DNA of 64,000 bases from an uncultured Methanobrevibacter sp. (GTDB lineage Archaea > Methanobacteriota > Methanobacteria > Methanobacteriales > Methanobacteriaceae), in the NCBI RefSeq assembly GCF_900316895.1, contig NZ_ONER01000001.1:1-64000 (forward strand), read 5' to 3'. The translations under genes were made by a program, and so were the position numbers. How positions within the stretch are numbered: position 1 is the stretch's first letter; each line of letters starts with the position of its first letter. The notes under the pieces are model-generated. The model was not told the DNA's origin. It did no database searches and saw only the letters and a program-made list of their open reading frames with translations. Shown one piece after another: positions 26,388 to 35,191 of this stretch.

Positions 26388-27064
26388 TTTTTCCCTCAAA
26401 AGAGAGTCAAATCAAACATAAACTAATCAAATTCAATAATTTAATAATATAAATTAAATTTATTTCCAGTTAATTTAAACATCTTAATAAATAATATCCC
26501 CAATTATCAGCATGCCCATTAATAGCGAAACAGGACTGGCCACTGACCAATCATGCACATTATCAACGCACTAAACCGAAAAATACCAATCATTTTCAGC
26601 TAAATTCTGCGAACATTTGATTTTTTTATATTTACTTTAAGATTTGATTTAACCCAATAAATCACACATATATTATTTAAATTATATGTAAATCAAATTT
26701 TTATTAATTGATTTTTTATTTAAATAAATATTTTTTAAAAAATATTCATTTTATAACAATAACTATAATTTTCAAATAACTATTGCGTACATATATATTA
26801 ATATAAAATATTATTTAAATCTTTAGATAGTAAAAAATATAAATAAATGAACAAAATAATAAAAATAAAAAGTAATCAACAAAATTTTTGTGTGAATATT
26901 ATTTAAACTACAACCTAAGAAATACACAAGCATTCAATTAAAGTACAAAATAGTTTACATAATCAATTTTATGTAAAAGAAATATAAAAAAAATTTACAA
27001 CAATAATTATCTAATATCAAAATTGATTTGTTAATAAAATAATAAAAAAAGGTTGAAAATTGAA
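26388..27064. other. Long intergenic region with a GC-richer relic block
   Basis: These 677 bases lie upstream of the large adhesin gene and downstream of flavodoxin. Most is extremely AT-rich and would hold the adhesin promoter. One block at about 26513-26625 is much GC-richer. On the minus strand it reads as ~45 codons with one TAG in the middle (…NLAENDWYFSV*CVDNVHDWSVASP…), like the remains of a decayed gene. Flavodoxin's transcript probably ends at the A7 run (27044-27050; T7 on the minus strand). No intact gene or tRNA is visible. Confidence 0.4.
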
Positions 27065-27571
27065 TCAATCTTCAATCCAGGATTTTACGGTTTCCTTTGC
27101 ATCATATACATTTGCGCCTGGAATTGACAGACCATTTTTAATGTCTGCACCTTCGCACAATTTCGCCAAATCCTTTTGTGATGAACCGAAACCTGATCCT
27201 TCATGAGTTACAAAAGGTTTTACAGATTTTCCTGCAAAGTCCAGTTGTTCCAATTGGGTAAACATTGGCATCGGCAATGTGCCCCACCAGTTCGGAAAGC
27301 CAATGTAGACTGTATCATACTCATCGATGCTTTCCAAGGTTTCCTTGATTTCAGGCCTTGCATCTGCCTGCTGTTCCTTTTGGGCAACATCTATGCATTC
27401 CATGTAGTCTGCAGGATATTCGACTGCCGGTTCAACTTTAAAGAGATCTGCACCATCTATTTCCTGTATGTATTCGGCAATAACCTCAGTGTTTCCCTTT
27501 TCAATGTTTTTGAGCTCTCCACCGAAGTAGTTTTCACCGCTTCTTGAAAAATAAATTACAATGCTTGACAT
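27065..27571 (-). CDS. Flavodoxin-like protein
   Basis: A 168-residue single-domain flavodoxin. The N-terminal phosphate-binding loop is IVIYFSRSGEN, followed by the YIGFPNWWGTLPMP loop and FVTHEGSGFGSS, all typical of FMN-binding flavodoxins of the reductase-associated type. It is a likely one- or two-electron carrier. GGTGAT before the ATG is a strong ribosome binding site. It lies downstream of fprA but behind a terminator-like hairpin, so it may have its own promoter. Confidence 0.88.
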   Translation of the reverse strand: MSSIVIYFSRSGENYFGGELKNIEKGNTEVIAEYIQEIDGADLFKVEPAVEYPADYMECIDVAQKEQQADARPEIKETLESIDEYDTVYIGFPNWWGTLPMPMFTQLEQLDFAGKSVKPFVTHEGSGFGSSQKDLAKLCEGADIKNGLSIPGANVYDAKETVKSWIED

Positions 27572-27608
27572 ATTATCACCATTAGTTGCGATTTACAACA
27601 ATCAATAT

Positions 27609-27643
27609 TTTAAAAAAATAAAAGAAATAGTCTATTGACTATT
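27609..27643 (-). terminator. Hairpin plus T-tract at the end of fprA
   Basis: On the minus strand AATAGTC, loop AATA, GACTATT (27643-27626) forms a perfect seven-base stem overlapping the fprA stop. It is followed by TCTTTTATTTTTTTAAAA, which has an intrinsic-terminator form. Confidence 0.6.
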
Positions 27644-28862
27644 CTTTAATTGAACGAGCGAGTTCAGCACCTTTCTCGAATGCTTCAGCTAAAACATCCT
27701 CATCAGGCACAAACAATACATCCAATGTATCGGTTACGGTAAATCCAGCTTCTTCAAGGTCACGTTGGAGTTTTGCAACAGCTCCTCCACCCCAACCTTT
27801 GGATGAGAAAATAAAAGCGCTTTTCTCGCTTCCGGTTCCTTTGAAGTTTACACAGTCCAACCAGTACATCATGTTACCTATTCTTGGGAACGGCTTGTTC
27901 ATCATTGTAGGAGCACCGAGCGCAATAGCTTTGGAGTCCAGAATGTCAGTGATAACATCATCCGGACCGTCTTCCTGCATGAAGTACATTGCAACTTCAA
28001 CACCTTCGCTCATGATACCTTCAGCGATTTGGTATGCGAGCTTTTCTGTTGAGTGGTGCATGGTGTCAAATATAACTGTGATTTTGTCCTTACATACACC
28101 GGATCCCCATTCGGAGTATTTTTCAACGATAGGAGCTGGATTTTTCCAGATTTGACCGTGACATGGTGCAATCATCTTGATGTCATTGATTAAACCTGTG
28201 CTGGTCAGTTCATCCAGTTTCATCCTAAGCATTGGGGAGCCTAAGGTTACCAGGTTAGCATAGTATTTCTGTGCTTCCCTTATAAGGTAGTTTGTGTCAT
28301 AATCATCATCGAACCTTTTGGAATGAGCCACATGCTGACCGAATGCGTCATTTGAGAACAGTATGCCCTCTTCAGCTAACAGGGTAAACATGCTGTCAGG
28401 CCAGTGAAGCATTGGTGCTGAAATGAATTTGAGGGTCCTTCCACCTATGTCCAATTCATCGCCGGTTGCAACAGCATTGATTTCCAAATCACCGAAATTG
28501 TGATATTGTGCTTCAAGGAAATTAATACAGTTTTGTGATGCATATATTTCAGCATCAGGATTGTATTCTTCAATTGTTTGTCTTAAGAAAGTGGAATGGT
28601 CCATTTCAGAATGGTTTTGAACAAAAACATCGATTTTGAAATCTTTGCCTTCCTGTTCGAATGCGTCCTTTACCCTTGCATCGAACTGCTCAAACATTCC
28701 TCTGTAAACATTATCAATCAATACGGTTTTTTCTTCACCGAATACCAAGTATGCATTGTATGTGGTTCCCGGAATTCCATATCCATGGAAAGTCCTGCTG
28801 TGCCAATGGATTACTCCAACCCAATAAACACCATCTGCCATTTTAACTGCTTTTGCTTTCAT
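27639..28862 (-). CDS. fprA: F420H2 oxidase, flavodiiron protein FprA
   Basis: A 407-residue protein. Residues 1-~255 are a metallo-beta-lactamase-like domain with diiron ligands HxExDH (NHSEMDHS, ~83-88), LHWPD (~149), FSNDAFGQH (~168) and APCHGQIW (~230). Residues ~260-405 are a flavodoxin domain ([14 protein letters not shown]). In methanogens this enzyme reduces O2 to water with F420H2, a main oxygen defence. GAGGT before the ATG is a clear ribosome binding site. It is divergent from the PHP-domain gene. Confidence 0.95.
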   Translation of the reverse strand: MKAKAVKMADGVYWVGVIHWHSRTFHGYGIPGTTYNAYLVFGEEKTVLIDNVYRGMFEQFDARVKDAFEQEGKDFKIDVFVQNHSEMDHSTFLRQTIEEYNPDAEIYASQNCINFLEAQYHNFGDLEINAVATGDELDIGGRTLKFISAPMLHWPDSMFTLLAEEGILFSNDAFGQHVAHSKRFDDDYDTNYLIREAQKYYANLVTLGSPMLRMKLDELTSTGLINDIKMIAPCHGQIWKNPAPIVEKYSEWGSGVCKDKITVIFDTMHHSTEKLAYQIAEGIMSEGVEVAMYFMQEDGPDDVITDILDSKAIALGAPTMMNKPFPRIGNMMYWLDCVNFKGTGSEKSAFIFSSKGWGGGAVAKLQRDLEEAGFTVTDTLDVLFVPDEDVLAEAFEKGAELARSIKE

Positions 28863-28925
28863 TTTTATACCTCAAAATTTTTAGGTTATATAATTATATA
28901 TTCTATATTCTATATAAATTATTAT
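28863..28925. promoter_or_regulatory. Divergent promoter between fprA and the PHP gene
   Basis: Sixty-three bases with overlapping TATA-like elements (about 28884-28900, TTATATAATTATATA) that can serve both directions, and a direct repeat TTCTATA-TTCTATA at 28901-28914. The PHP-gene ATG lies ~25 bases from its TATA box, so that message is probably leaderless. Confidence 0.45.
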
Positions 28926-29591
28926 ATGACAAAAAGAATCGATTTACATATGCACAGTCTATTCAGTGACGGCGAATTACTGCCGTCTGAACTTGCAAGA
29001 AGAGCATTGAAACTAAACCATGAAGCAATAGCAATTACAGACCATGTGGATTGGTCAAATGTGGATACTATACCTGCCATTCAGGATGCAATTGATGATA
29101 TCAACAGCAAATGGGACATTACTGTCGTTTTGGGTGCCGAAGTGACTCATGCACCATGCGAATCAATTGACGGAATTGCAGAGCGTGCAAAGGAATTGGG
29201 TGCCAAAATTGTTGTTGTTCACGGCGAAACATTGAATGAACCGGTTACTCCCGGAACCAACAGGGCTGCAGTTGAGTCCAAACATGTAGACATTTTGGGC
29301 CATCCTGGATTAATCACCAAGGAAGAAGCTGAAATTGCAAAGGAAAATGACATCTATCTTGAAATTTCCGCAAGACAGGGACATTGTCTTGGAAACGGCC
29401 ACGTTGCAAACATCGCACGCGAAGTGGGAAACAAGCTGCTTGTTAACACAGATACACACTCTCCAGACAATATCATAACCTTTGAAAAGTCATACGAAAT
29501 TGCATTGGGTGCGGGATTGACACACGATGAAGCAATGAAGGCCATTGTAGATAATCCTCGCGAACTTCTGAAAAGCAAAGGAGTATTATGA
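28926..29591 (+). CDS. PHP-domain metal-dependent phosphoesterase
   Basis: A 221-residue protein. The frame is open further upstream, but that part overlaps fprA; ATG 28926 with a TATA box ~25 bases before it is the natural start. It has the PHP metal-binding motifs: [11 protein letters not shown] (residues ~5-15), AITDHVDW (~38), VVVHGE, ILGHPG and VNTDTHSPD. The family includes histidinol phosphatase and nucleases; the substrate is unknown. Its stop overlaps the DUF2115 start (ATGA). Confidence 0.85.
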   Translation: MTKRIDLHMHSLFSDGELLPSELARRALKLNHEAIAITDHVDWSNVDTIPAIQDAIDDINSKWDITVVLGAEVTHAPCESIDGIAERAKELGAKIVVVHGETLNEPVTPGTNRAAVESKHVDILGHPGLITKEEAEIAKENDIYLEISARQGHCLGNGHVANIAREVGNKLLVNTDTHSPDNIITFEKSYEIALGAGLTHDEAMKAIVDNPRELLKSKGVL

Positions 29592-30055
29592 AGGCATCAA
29601 AATTATTGTCAATGATTAGAAAGGATTTGGAAAATTATCCTATCGAATATTTAAGAAACAAGGTAACAGACCCAAGGTATAAGGATCCCCTGACAAAAAA
29701 GCTTGCCAAATACAATTCAGAAGTATATGATGAGATTTATTCTGTGGAGATCACTGACGATTTCGAAATAAAGGATGGAGTCATAAAGAATATGCGCGGC
29801 GACATCGGATTTTACTTTGAAAGGTATGCAGGAGGGGATGACGAAACCAAACGATTCACCGAAAACATATCACTGTATCTGGCTTTGATTGCCAAAAAGC
29901 CCCTGCATCCATTCAGTGAAGACAAAGGTGATGACGTATACCATTCAGACGGTGAGTACTACTGCAAGCCACGCATGACAGCAATTCATGATGAAAGGTC
30001 ACTCTGCAGATACTGCGTATGTAAAAATGTGGGATTCAGTGGGATGTTTTACTGA
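29588..30055 (+). CDS. DUF2115/UPF0305 family protein
   Basis: A 155-residue protein typical of the methanogen UPF0305 (DUF2115) family. Its C-terminus has [10 protein letters not shown] and then [20 protein letters not shown], a Cys cluster likely to bind a metal. GGAG lies seven bases before the ATG, and it overlaps the PHP gene by four bases. Its last 20 bases overlap the convergent glycosyltransferase gene. Function unknown. Confidence 0.8.
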   Translation: MKASKLLSMIRKDLENYPIEYLRNKVTDPRYKDPLTKKLAKYNSEVYDEIYSVEITDDFEIKDGVIKNMRGDIGFYFERYAGGDDETKRFTENISLYLALIAKKPLHPFSEDKGDDVYHSDGEYYCKPRMTAIHDERSLCRYCVCKNVGFSGMFY

Positions 30056-31004
30056 ATTCCTCATAATCCCTTGACTTCAAAACATCCAAAAAGAACTTCT
30101 TTTTTACAGGACCGAGCTGGTCTAAAAAGTCCACATAATATTTTGTTGATTTAATTGCTTCGTAGTCATTTTTAATCAAGTCAAACATGTGAGACTTATA
30201 TTTTAATGGCATGTCCCTCAAAGCAAATCGAGGGCCATTGATTTTATAGGCAAGCAGGTCATACTTGTATGCATCATACCATCCATTTTCAATGAAAATC
30301 CTCATCAGTTCCTGTCCTGCAGGCACGGTGTCAAAAAATTTCTCATCAACGACATTTGTAATCGATGAGGTATGCTTTCTTCTGACATACAGATGCCTAT
30401 TGACGATTGAAATCCTTTCCGCCTTTAGGAAAACATAGTAAAAGAATGGCATGTCCTCAAAGAATATCCCTTCGGGGAACCTGGCATCGATTCTTTCGAG
30501 AAAAAATCTATTGTAGATTTTTTGACATACCCCGACAGACAAGTCAAAAATGGATCCTGGAGTTTCTCTCGGATTGAATACTTTATTTTCAAATACTTGA
30601 AGAGTCTTTAATTCAAACCAGTCATTTTCGTAGTATCTCTCGCCATCATAATTGATCATCTTAAAAAAAGTAAAATCGGCATCATATTTGTTGATTTCAC
30701 TGTAAGCAACTTCCAATGCATCAGGACAGAACCAGTCATCTGAATCCAGATACATCACATAGCTTCCCTGAGCCATCTTTAAAGCATTGTTTCTGGCAGC
30801 TCCGGGACCCTGATTCGATTGGCTGATGATTCTGATTCTATCATCAATGAATGAATCAATAATATCTTTTGAAGAATCAGTGGATCCGTCATTTACAATG
30901 ATTAGCTCAAAGTCTTCAAAGGTCTGAGCCAGAACGCTTTCGATAGCTTTTCCTATAAATTCCTCGCTGTTGAAAACAGGCAGAATAACTGATATTTCAG
31001 GCAT
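30036..31004 (-). CDS. GT2 family glycosyltransferase
   Basis: A ~322-residue protein with the GT-A core: ISVILPVFNSEEFIGKAIES at the start, IIVNDGSTDSS for nucleotide-sugar binding, and YLDSDDW as the metal-binding DxD. The C-terminal ~200 residues are the usual acceptor region (GIFFEDMPFFYY). A GTG at 31010 is possible, but ATG 31004 has GGTG eight bases upstream. It probably adds sugars to a surface glycan, starting the glycopolymer region. Confidence 0.85.
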   Translation of the reverse strand: MPEISVILPVFNSEEFIGKAIESVLAQTFEDFELIIVNDGSTDSSKDIIDSFIDDRIRIISQSNQGPGAARNNALKMAQGSYVMYLDSDDWFCPDALEVAYSEINKYDADFTFFKMINYDGERYYENDWFELKTLQVFENKVFNPRETPGSIFDLSVGVCQKIYNRFFLERIDARFPEGIFFEDMPFFYYVFLKAERISIVNRHLYVRRKHTSSITNVVDEKFFDTVPAGQELMRIFIENGWYDAYKYDLLAYKINGPRFALRDMPLKYKSHMFDLIKNDYEAIKSTKYYVDFLDQLGPVKKKFFLDVLKSRDYEEFSKTSH

Positions 31005-31052
31005 ATACACAACACCATTAAAGTCAAAATTTAGTTATAATATATGAATTTT

Positions 31053-31117
31053 AAAAAAAAATAGATTAAATAAGTTCATGCAGTATTTCCCTGACCTAAA
31101 GGTCAGAGAAATGCATG
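31053..31117 (-). terminator. Long hairpin plus T9 after the adhesin gene
   Basis: Thirteen bases after the adhesin stop, the strand folds as CATGCA / TTTC / CTGACC, loop of four, GGTCAG / GAAA / TGCATG (31117-31077). There is one mismatch and one three-base bulge. A run of nine T (31061-31053) follows. It resembles a strong intrinsic terminator. Confidence 0.7.
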
Positions 31118-31129
31118 ACAAGAAATTTT

Positions 31130-32677
31130 TTATCTGTTATGAACGTTTTTCTTTCCAACTTTTGCCTTGTTTCCAGAAAATTTGGTTGCAACAAGTTTTA
31201 AAGAACCGCTATGTTTAAATATCGCACCACCGGTTGTAGCCTTATTCTTCTTGAAGACACATTTAATTATTTTCATGCTCTTCTTCTCAAGCATTATTGC
31301 TCCACCGAGATGTTTTAAAACACCGCCGTCTTTCTTATTCACAGTCCATGATGCAACTTTTTTGGCAGCATTTCCTTGGAAAAGACATTTGGTTATTTTT
31401 GCCTTACAGTCTTGTGAGTATAAAACACCACCCATTCCAGCTTTATTGTTAAGGAATTTACTGTTTTTAATGGTATAAACTGTCTTGAGACCTAACCATA
31501 TAACTCCGGCACCTTTATATGCGCTGTTGCCCTTGAATTCACAGCCGGAAATTGTAACATGAACCTTGTTTTTATTCACACTGAAACTGTCCATCACGCC
31601 TCCGTCTTCATAAGCATGATTCTTAATGAACTGGGAATCCTTCATAACCAGTTTTTTACCAGAAAAGACGACAGCTCCACCATCCTCATAAGTTGCCTTG
31701 TTCTTTTTAAAAATACATTTATTTATAGTTAAAGAACCTGGTTTTAATCCGTAAACGGCACCTGCTGTATTACTGGCCTCATTACTCTCAAATGTACATC
31801 CGGTTAAAGAATGACTTGAACCTAAACTATAATAAATTGCCCCACCACTAAATTGATATTTAGTAGCTTTTTTATGACTTTTTAAGGCTTTGGAAATACA
31901 TTTATTGTTTTTAAAGACAGTGTTGGTTATTGATGAAGATCCTTTATTCATCCAAACTGCTCCACCATAACCATTCTTATTTGAATTAACAATTTTATTG
32001 CCGGTGAAAGTTGAATCAGTTATGGTTACCTTTGCTGAATAAGTAATAATTGCTCCACCCCTCAGATGAGCAACATTGCTGGTAAAGGTACATTTATTCG
32101 CGTTTAATTTACCGCCGGAAAGATAGATGGCCCCACCATTTTGAGTACCCTCGTTACTGGTAAAAATACAATTTTGAAGATTTAAATTACTGTTTACAGC
32201 AAAAATAGCTCCTCCCTTGTCATGTTTACCGTTTTTAATGATAACATTTTTTAAAGTTAATGAATGGCCGGATACCTTAAATATTAAAGTTTTCTTTTGA
32301 CCATCAATTGAATGACCCTGACCGTCGATAACCACATCATGCTTTATGACAAATGGTTTTGATACTTTTATATCACCGGTTAAGTAAACATTACTTTCAC
32401 CACTATTCAAATCATTGGTGAACTTTTGAATCGGTGATTCAGTTGAACTTGCTGTATCGGAAGCCTCATCACTTAAAAAAGAGTTCTCAGTATTCTTCAA
32501 TATTATTTCATCTTGAGAAACTGATAAAACTGAACTCTCATCATTTTCTGCAGAAATAATATCATTTCCCGTATCCAATCCCATTGTATTATTATCATCT
32601 GATAGCGCAAAAACCGAATTTGCACAACAGATCAATAATAAAAGGGATATGACAATTGTAAGATATTTCAATTTCAT
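31130..32677 (-). CDS. Adhesin-like beta-helix protein
   Basis: A 515-residue protein; GGGGAT nine bases before ATG 32677 sets the start (an upstream frame reaches 32710). A signal peptide (YLTIVISLLLLICCANSVFA) is followed by a Ser/Asp-rich linker and ~390 residues of beta-helix repeats of the form F(T/K)xNKAxxxGGAIY. It ends abruptly in a basic tail (GKKNVHNR), with no Ig-like modules and no membrane anchor, so attachment would have to be non-covalent or through a partner. It is the simplest of the complete adhesins here. Confidence 0.85.
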   Translation of the reverse strand: MKLKYLTIVISLLLLICCANSVFALSDDNNTMGLDTGNDIISAENDESSVLSVSQDEIILKNTENSFLSDEASDTASSTESPIQKFTNDLNSGESNVYLTGDIKVSKPFVIKHDVVIDGQGHSIDGQKKTLIFKVSGHSLTLKNVIIKNGKHDKGGAIFAVNSNLNLQNCIFTSNEGTQNGGAIYLSGGKLNANKCTFTSNVAHLRGGAIITYSAKVTITDSTFTGNKIVNSNKNGYGGAVWMNKGSSSITNTVFKNNKCISKALKSHKKATKYQFSGGAIYYSLGSSHSLTGCTFESNEASNTAGAVYGLKPGSLTINKCIFKKNKATYEDGGAVVFSGKKLVMKDSQFIKNHAYEDGGVMDSFSVNKNKVHVTISGCEFKGNSAYKGAGVIWLGLKTVYTIKNSKFLNNKAGMGGVLYSQDCKAKITKCLFQGNAAKKVASWTVNKKDGGVLKHLGGAIMLEKKSMKIIKCVFKKNKATTGGAIFKHSGSLKLVATKFSGNKAKVGKKNVHNR

Positions 32678-32917
32678 AATATAATCCCCATTTATAGTTA
32701 ATATTATCATTAAAATACTTTTTAAATTTTTTGAAAAATCATTATTTCCCTAAATAACGATGCAATTTAATTTATTTGCAATTTTTGAAAGATTTACAAA
32801 TAATTTGCTAAATTTAATGCATATGCTAAAAAAATTATAAACAGAATTATCATTAATACAAATAAGTTCAATTGCCTACATCAAACTCTTAGGAATGCAG
32901 AAATACAACAAAACAAG

Positions 32918-35080
32918 CTATTTCCAAACTTTTTCAACAATTCTTTTTGATGCATTGCCATCTTCAATACTGCAGAATCTTTCATAGAATGCATCATATT
33001 TATCCTTATATTCATCCTTTAAAGATTCGATATTTTTAATTGAATCGATGACCTCTTCAGTTGTTTTCAATAACGGGCCGGGAACCTCTTCATGAATATC
33101 AAGATAAAATCCTCTTAAAACGTTCTCATATTTTTCCAAATCATATGTATAATATAAAATTGGCCTTTTGAGGTTTGCATAATCGAAAAATACACTTGAA
33201 TAATCTGTGATTAGAATATCTGCAACTAAATACAGCTCTGCAATATCATCATATCTGCTTACATCAAAAGCAAAGTCTTCAACCCCGCTTAAATCAAGAT
33301 TATTTGATATGAAATAATGGGTTCTGACCAACACAATATATTCATCACTTAAATTTTCCTTAAGCTTATCCAATTCAAGCTGCAATTTAAATTTGACGCT
33401 GCCAATGTCAACAAACTCATCATCACGCCATGTTGGAGCATATAGGATTATTTTTTTATCATCTGGAATATTCAATTTGGATTTGATTTCTTTTACCTTA
33501 TTTTCATCAGCATTATATAGAATATCATTTCTCGGATATCCTGACTCAAAAATATCCTTTTCATATCCGAATGAGCTTTTCAGGATGTCTGTAGTATATC
33601 GGTTCGGTGAAATCAGATAGTCCCATTCTTTTGACACGTCAATATAGGAGTGCTTTAAAAATGGATCTCTTGTGTAGACATTGCCAATGTCGAGACCCAA
33701 CTTCTTGAGAGGTGTTCCATGCCAGGTTGAAACAATTATCTGGTCCTTTCTTTTGGCAAGCACAACTGATTGCCTTCCATTAATTACCCAATATTTGGAG
33801 CGTGCCACTTCCTTATAAAAATCCAGAGAAAATCTTTTAACCTTTTTGGGATTTCCCGGAACCTTAACATTCTTATCGTTCAGGACCCACACATAGTCAA
33901 ATTCATCAGGATAATTCTCATACAGATATTCATAGAGGTATTTCGGACTGTCAGAGTAGTAGTCTCCCCGAAAACTGCAAAAGATAATCTGTTTTTGATT
34001 GATTTCCTTTTTATTGAATATTTTATAATATATTGCAGCCTTTATACGCCACATATTATCCATTTCAAGAAGCTTGCTGAAATTGATTCTTAACTTAAGC
34101 AGTTTCCTAAGTTTATTTTTATCATGGGATTTTAAGGATTTCAGCTCTCTTTTCTGGTAAAATGATAAATTTTTGAAATCGATTTTGGCCATCAAACCAA
34201 CCAATATGTCAAAATATTCATTTCTCCATTTCTTATCAGGATTGGCATAAAAATTACCTGAAAAATTTGAATAATAATATTTAAAAAGCTTTGATGCGAA
34301 TTCATCCTTTAAGGCTTCAATATTAATGTTTTCAACCGCTTTTTTAAACTTTTCAGAATAAATCAGAAATTTATCTCCACCCATTTGCTGGTTAAGTGAT
34401 TTCAGATTAATCGGGTCATCACGGATTCTTTTTGCATAAATAGCATTTTCAACACCTACGAATGATTCCATACCATTCAAGACATCTATCATGAATTCAT
34501 AATCGCTTTGATAAACAGCCGATTCATCAAAAAACTTGTCCATTTTATTCTTTTTAATCAAGCAATGCAATGCAGACAATACCTCAAAATCATCGGTCTT
34601 ATCTCCAACAAGCAATTTAAATGAAAATTCATCATCGGCCAAATTCTTTTTAAGTAATGGATATCTTTTCTTTTCGGCAAGTAAATCAATCTCTTCAGCA
34701 AATCTTTCCTTAATAAATCCTGTATTGATTCTTTCACCATTTATGAAATCGGCATTGGTGTTTTTGGCAACATCTATGAGTTTTGACAATCCATCCTGAT
34801 ATATGTAATCATCACTGTCGATGAAATAAACGTATTGTCCCTCAGCAATTTTTAATCCTTCATTTCTTGCTTTGGAAACATTAATCCTTGAATCAAAGGA
34901 TTTTATAATGATATTTAAGTCATCATATTCCTTCAATAAATCGTCAACGCTTTCCTTACCACCATTCAACACTAAAATTATTTCACAATCATCAATATTC
35001 TGTTCACGTAAACTGTCCAAACAGTCTTTTAGATATCTTTTAACTGTGTCAAATGGAATAATAATACTAATAAATGTCAT
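32918..35080 (-). CDS. GT2-TagF fusion: glycosyltransferase plus CDP-glycerol glycerophosphotransferase
   Basis: A 720-residue two-domain protein. Residues 1-~230 are a GT2 domain (ISIIIPFDTVKRYLKDC, YFIDSDDYIYQDG). Residues ~340-715 are a CDP-glycerol glycerophosphotransferase (TagF) domain with STWHGTPLKKLG, ILYAPTWRDDE and ITDYSSVFFDYA. In teichoic-acid systems TagF polymerises glycerol phosphate from CDP-glycerol. It is a tandem paralog of 35192-37315 and suggests a phosphoglycerol-containing surface polymer. Confidence 0.85.
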   Translation of the reverse strand: MTFISIIIPFDTVKRYLKDCLDSLREQNIDDCEIILVLNGGKESVDDLLKEYDDLNIIIKSFDSRINVSKARNEGLKIAEGQYVYFIDSDDYIYQDGLSKLIDVAKNTNADFINGERINTGFIKERFAEEIDLLAEKKRYPLLKKNLADDEFSFKLLVGDKTDDFEVLSALHCLIKKNKMDKFFDESAVYQSDYEFMIDVLNGMESFVGVENAIYAKRIRDDPINLKSLNQQMGGDKFLIYSEKFKKAVENINIEALKDEFASKLFKYYYSNFSGNFYANPDKKWRNEYFDILVGLMAKIDFKNLSFYQKRELKSLKSHDKNKLRKLLKLRINFSKLLEMDNMWRIKAAIYYKIFNKKEINQKQIIFCSFRGDYYSDSPKYLYEYLYENYPDEFDYVWVLNDKNVKVPGNPKKVKRFSLDFYKEVARSKYWVINGRQSVVLAKRKDQIIVSTWHGTPLKKLGLDIGNVYTRDPFLKHSYIDVSKEWDYLISPNRYTTDILKSSFGYEKDIFESGYPRNDILYNADENKVKEIKSKLNIPDDKKIILYAPTWRDDEFVDIGSVKFKLQLELDKLKENLSDEYIVLVRTHYFISNNLDLSGVEDFAFDVSRYDDIAELYLVADILITDYSSVFFDYANLKRPILYYTYDLEKYENVLRGFYLDIHEEVPGPLLKTTEEVIDSIKNIESLKDEYKDKYDAFYERFCSIEDGNASKRIVEKVWK

Positions 35081-35191
35081 TCAAATCCCAATAATTATTT
35101 AAAAATTTCATTAAACCAAACTTCTTAATTAATTTTTGTAATGTAATTTATATATAGTTTTAGAAATAATGATAATGCCTCAACTTGCAGT

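Noticed and set aside
28596..28925. Upstream extension of the PHP-domain frame
   Set aside because: It lies on the complement of fprA; ATG 28926 with its TATA box is the natural start.
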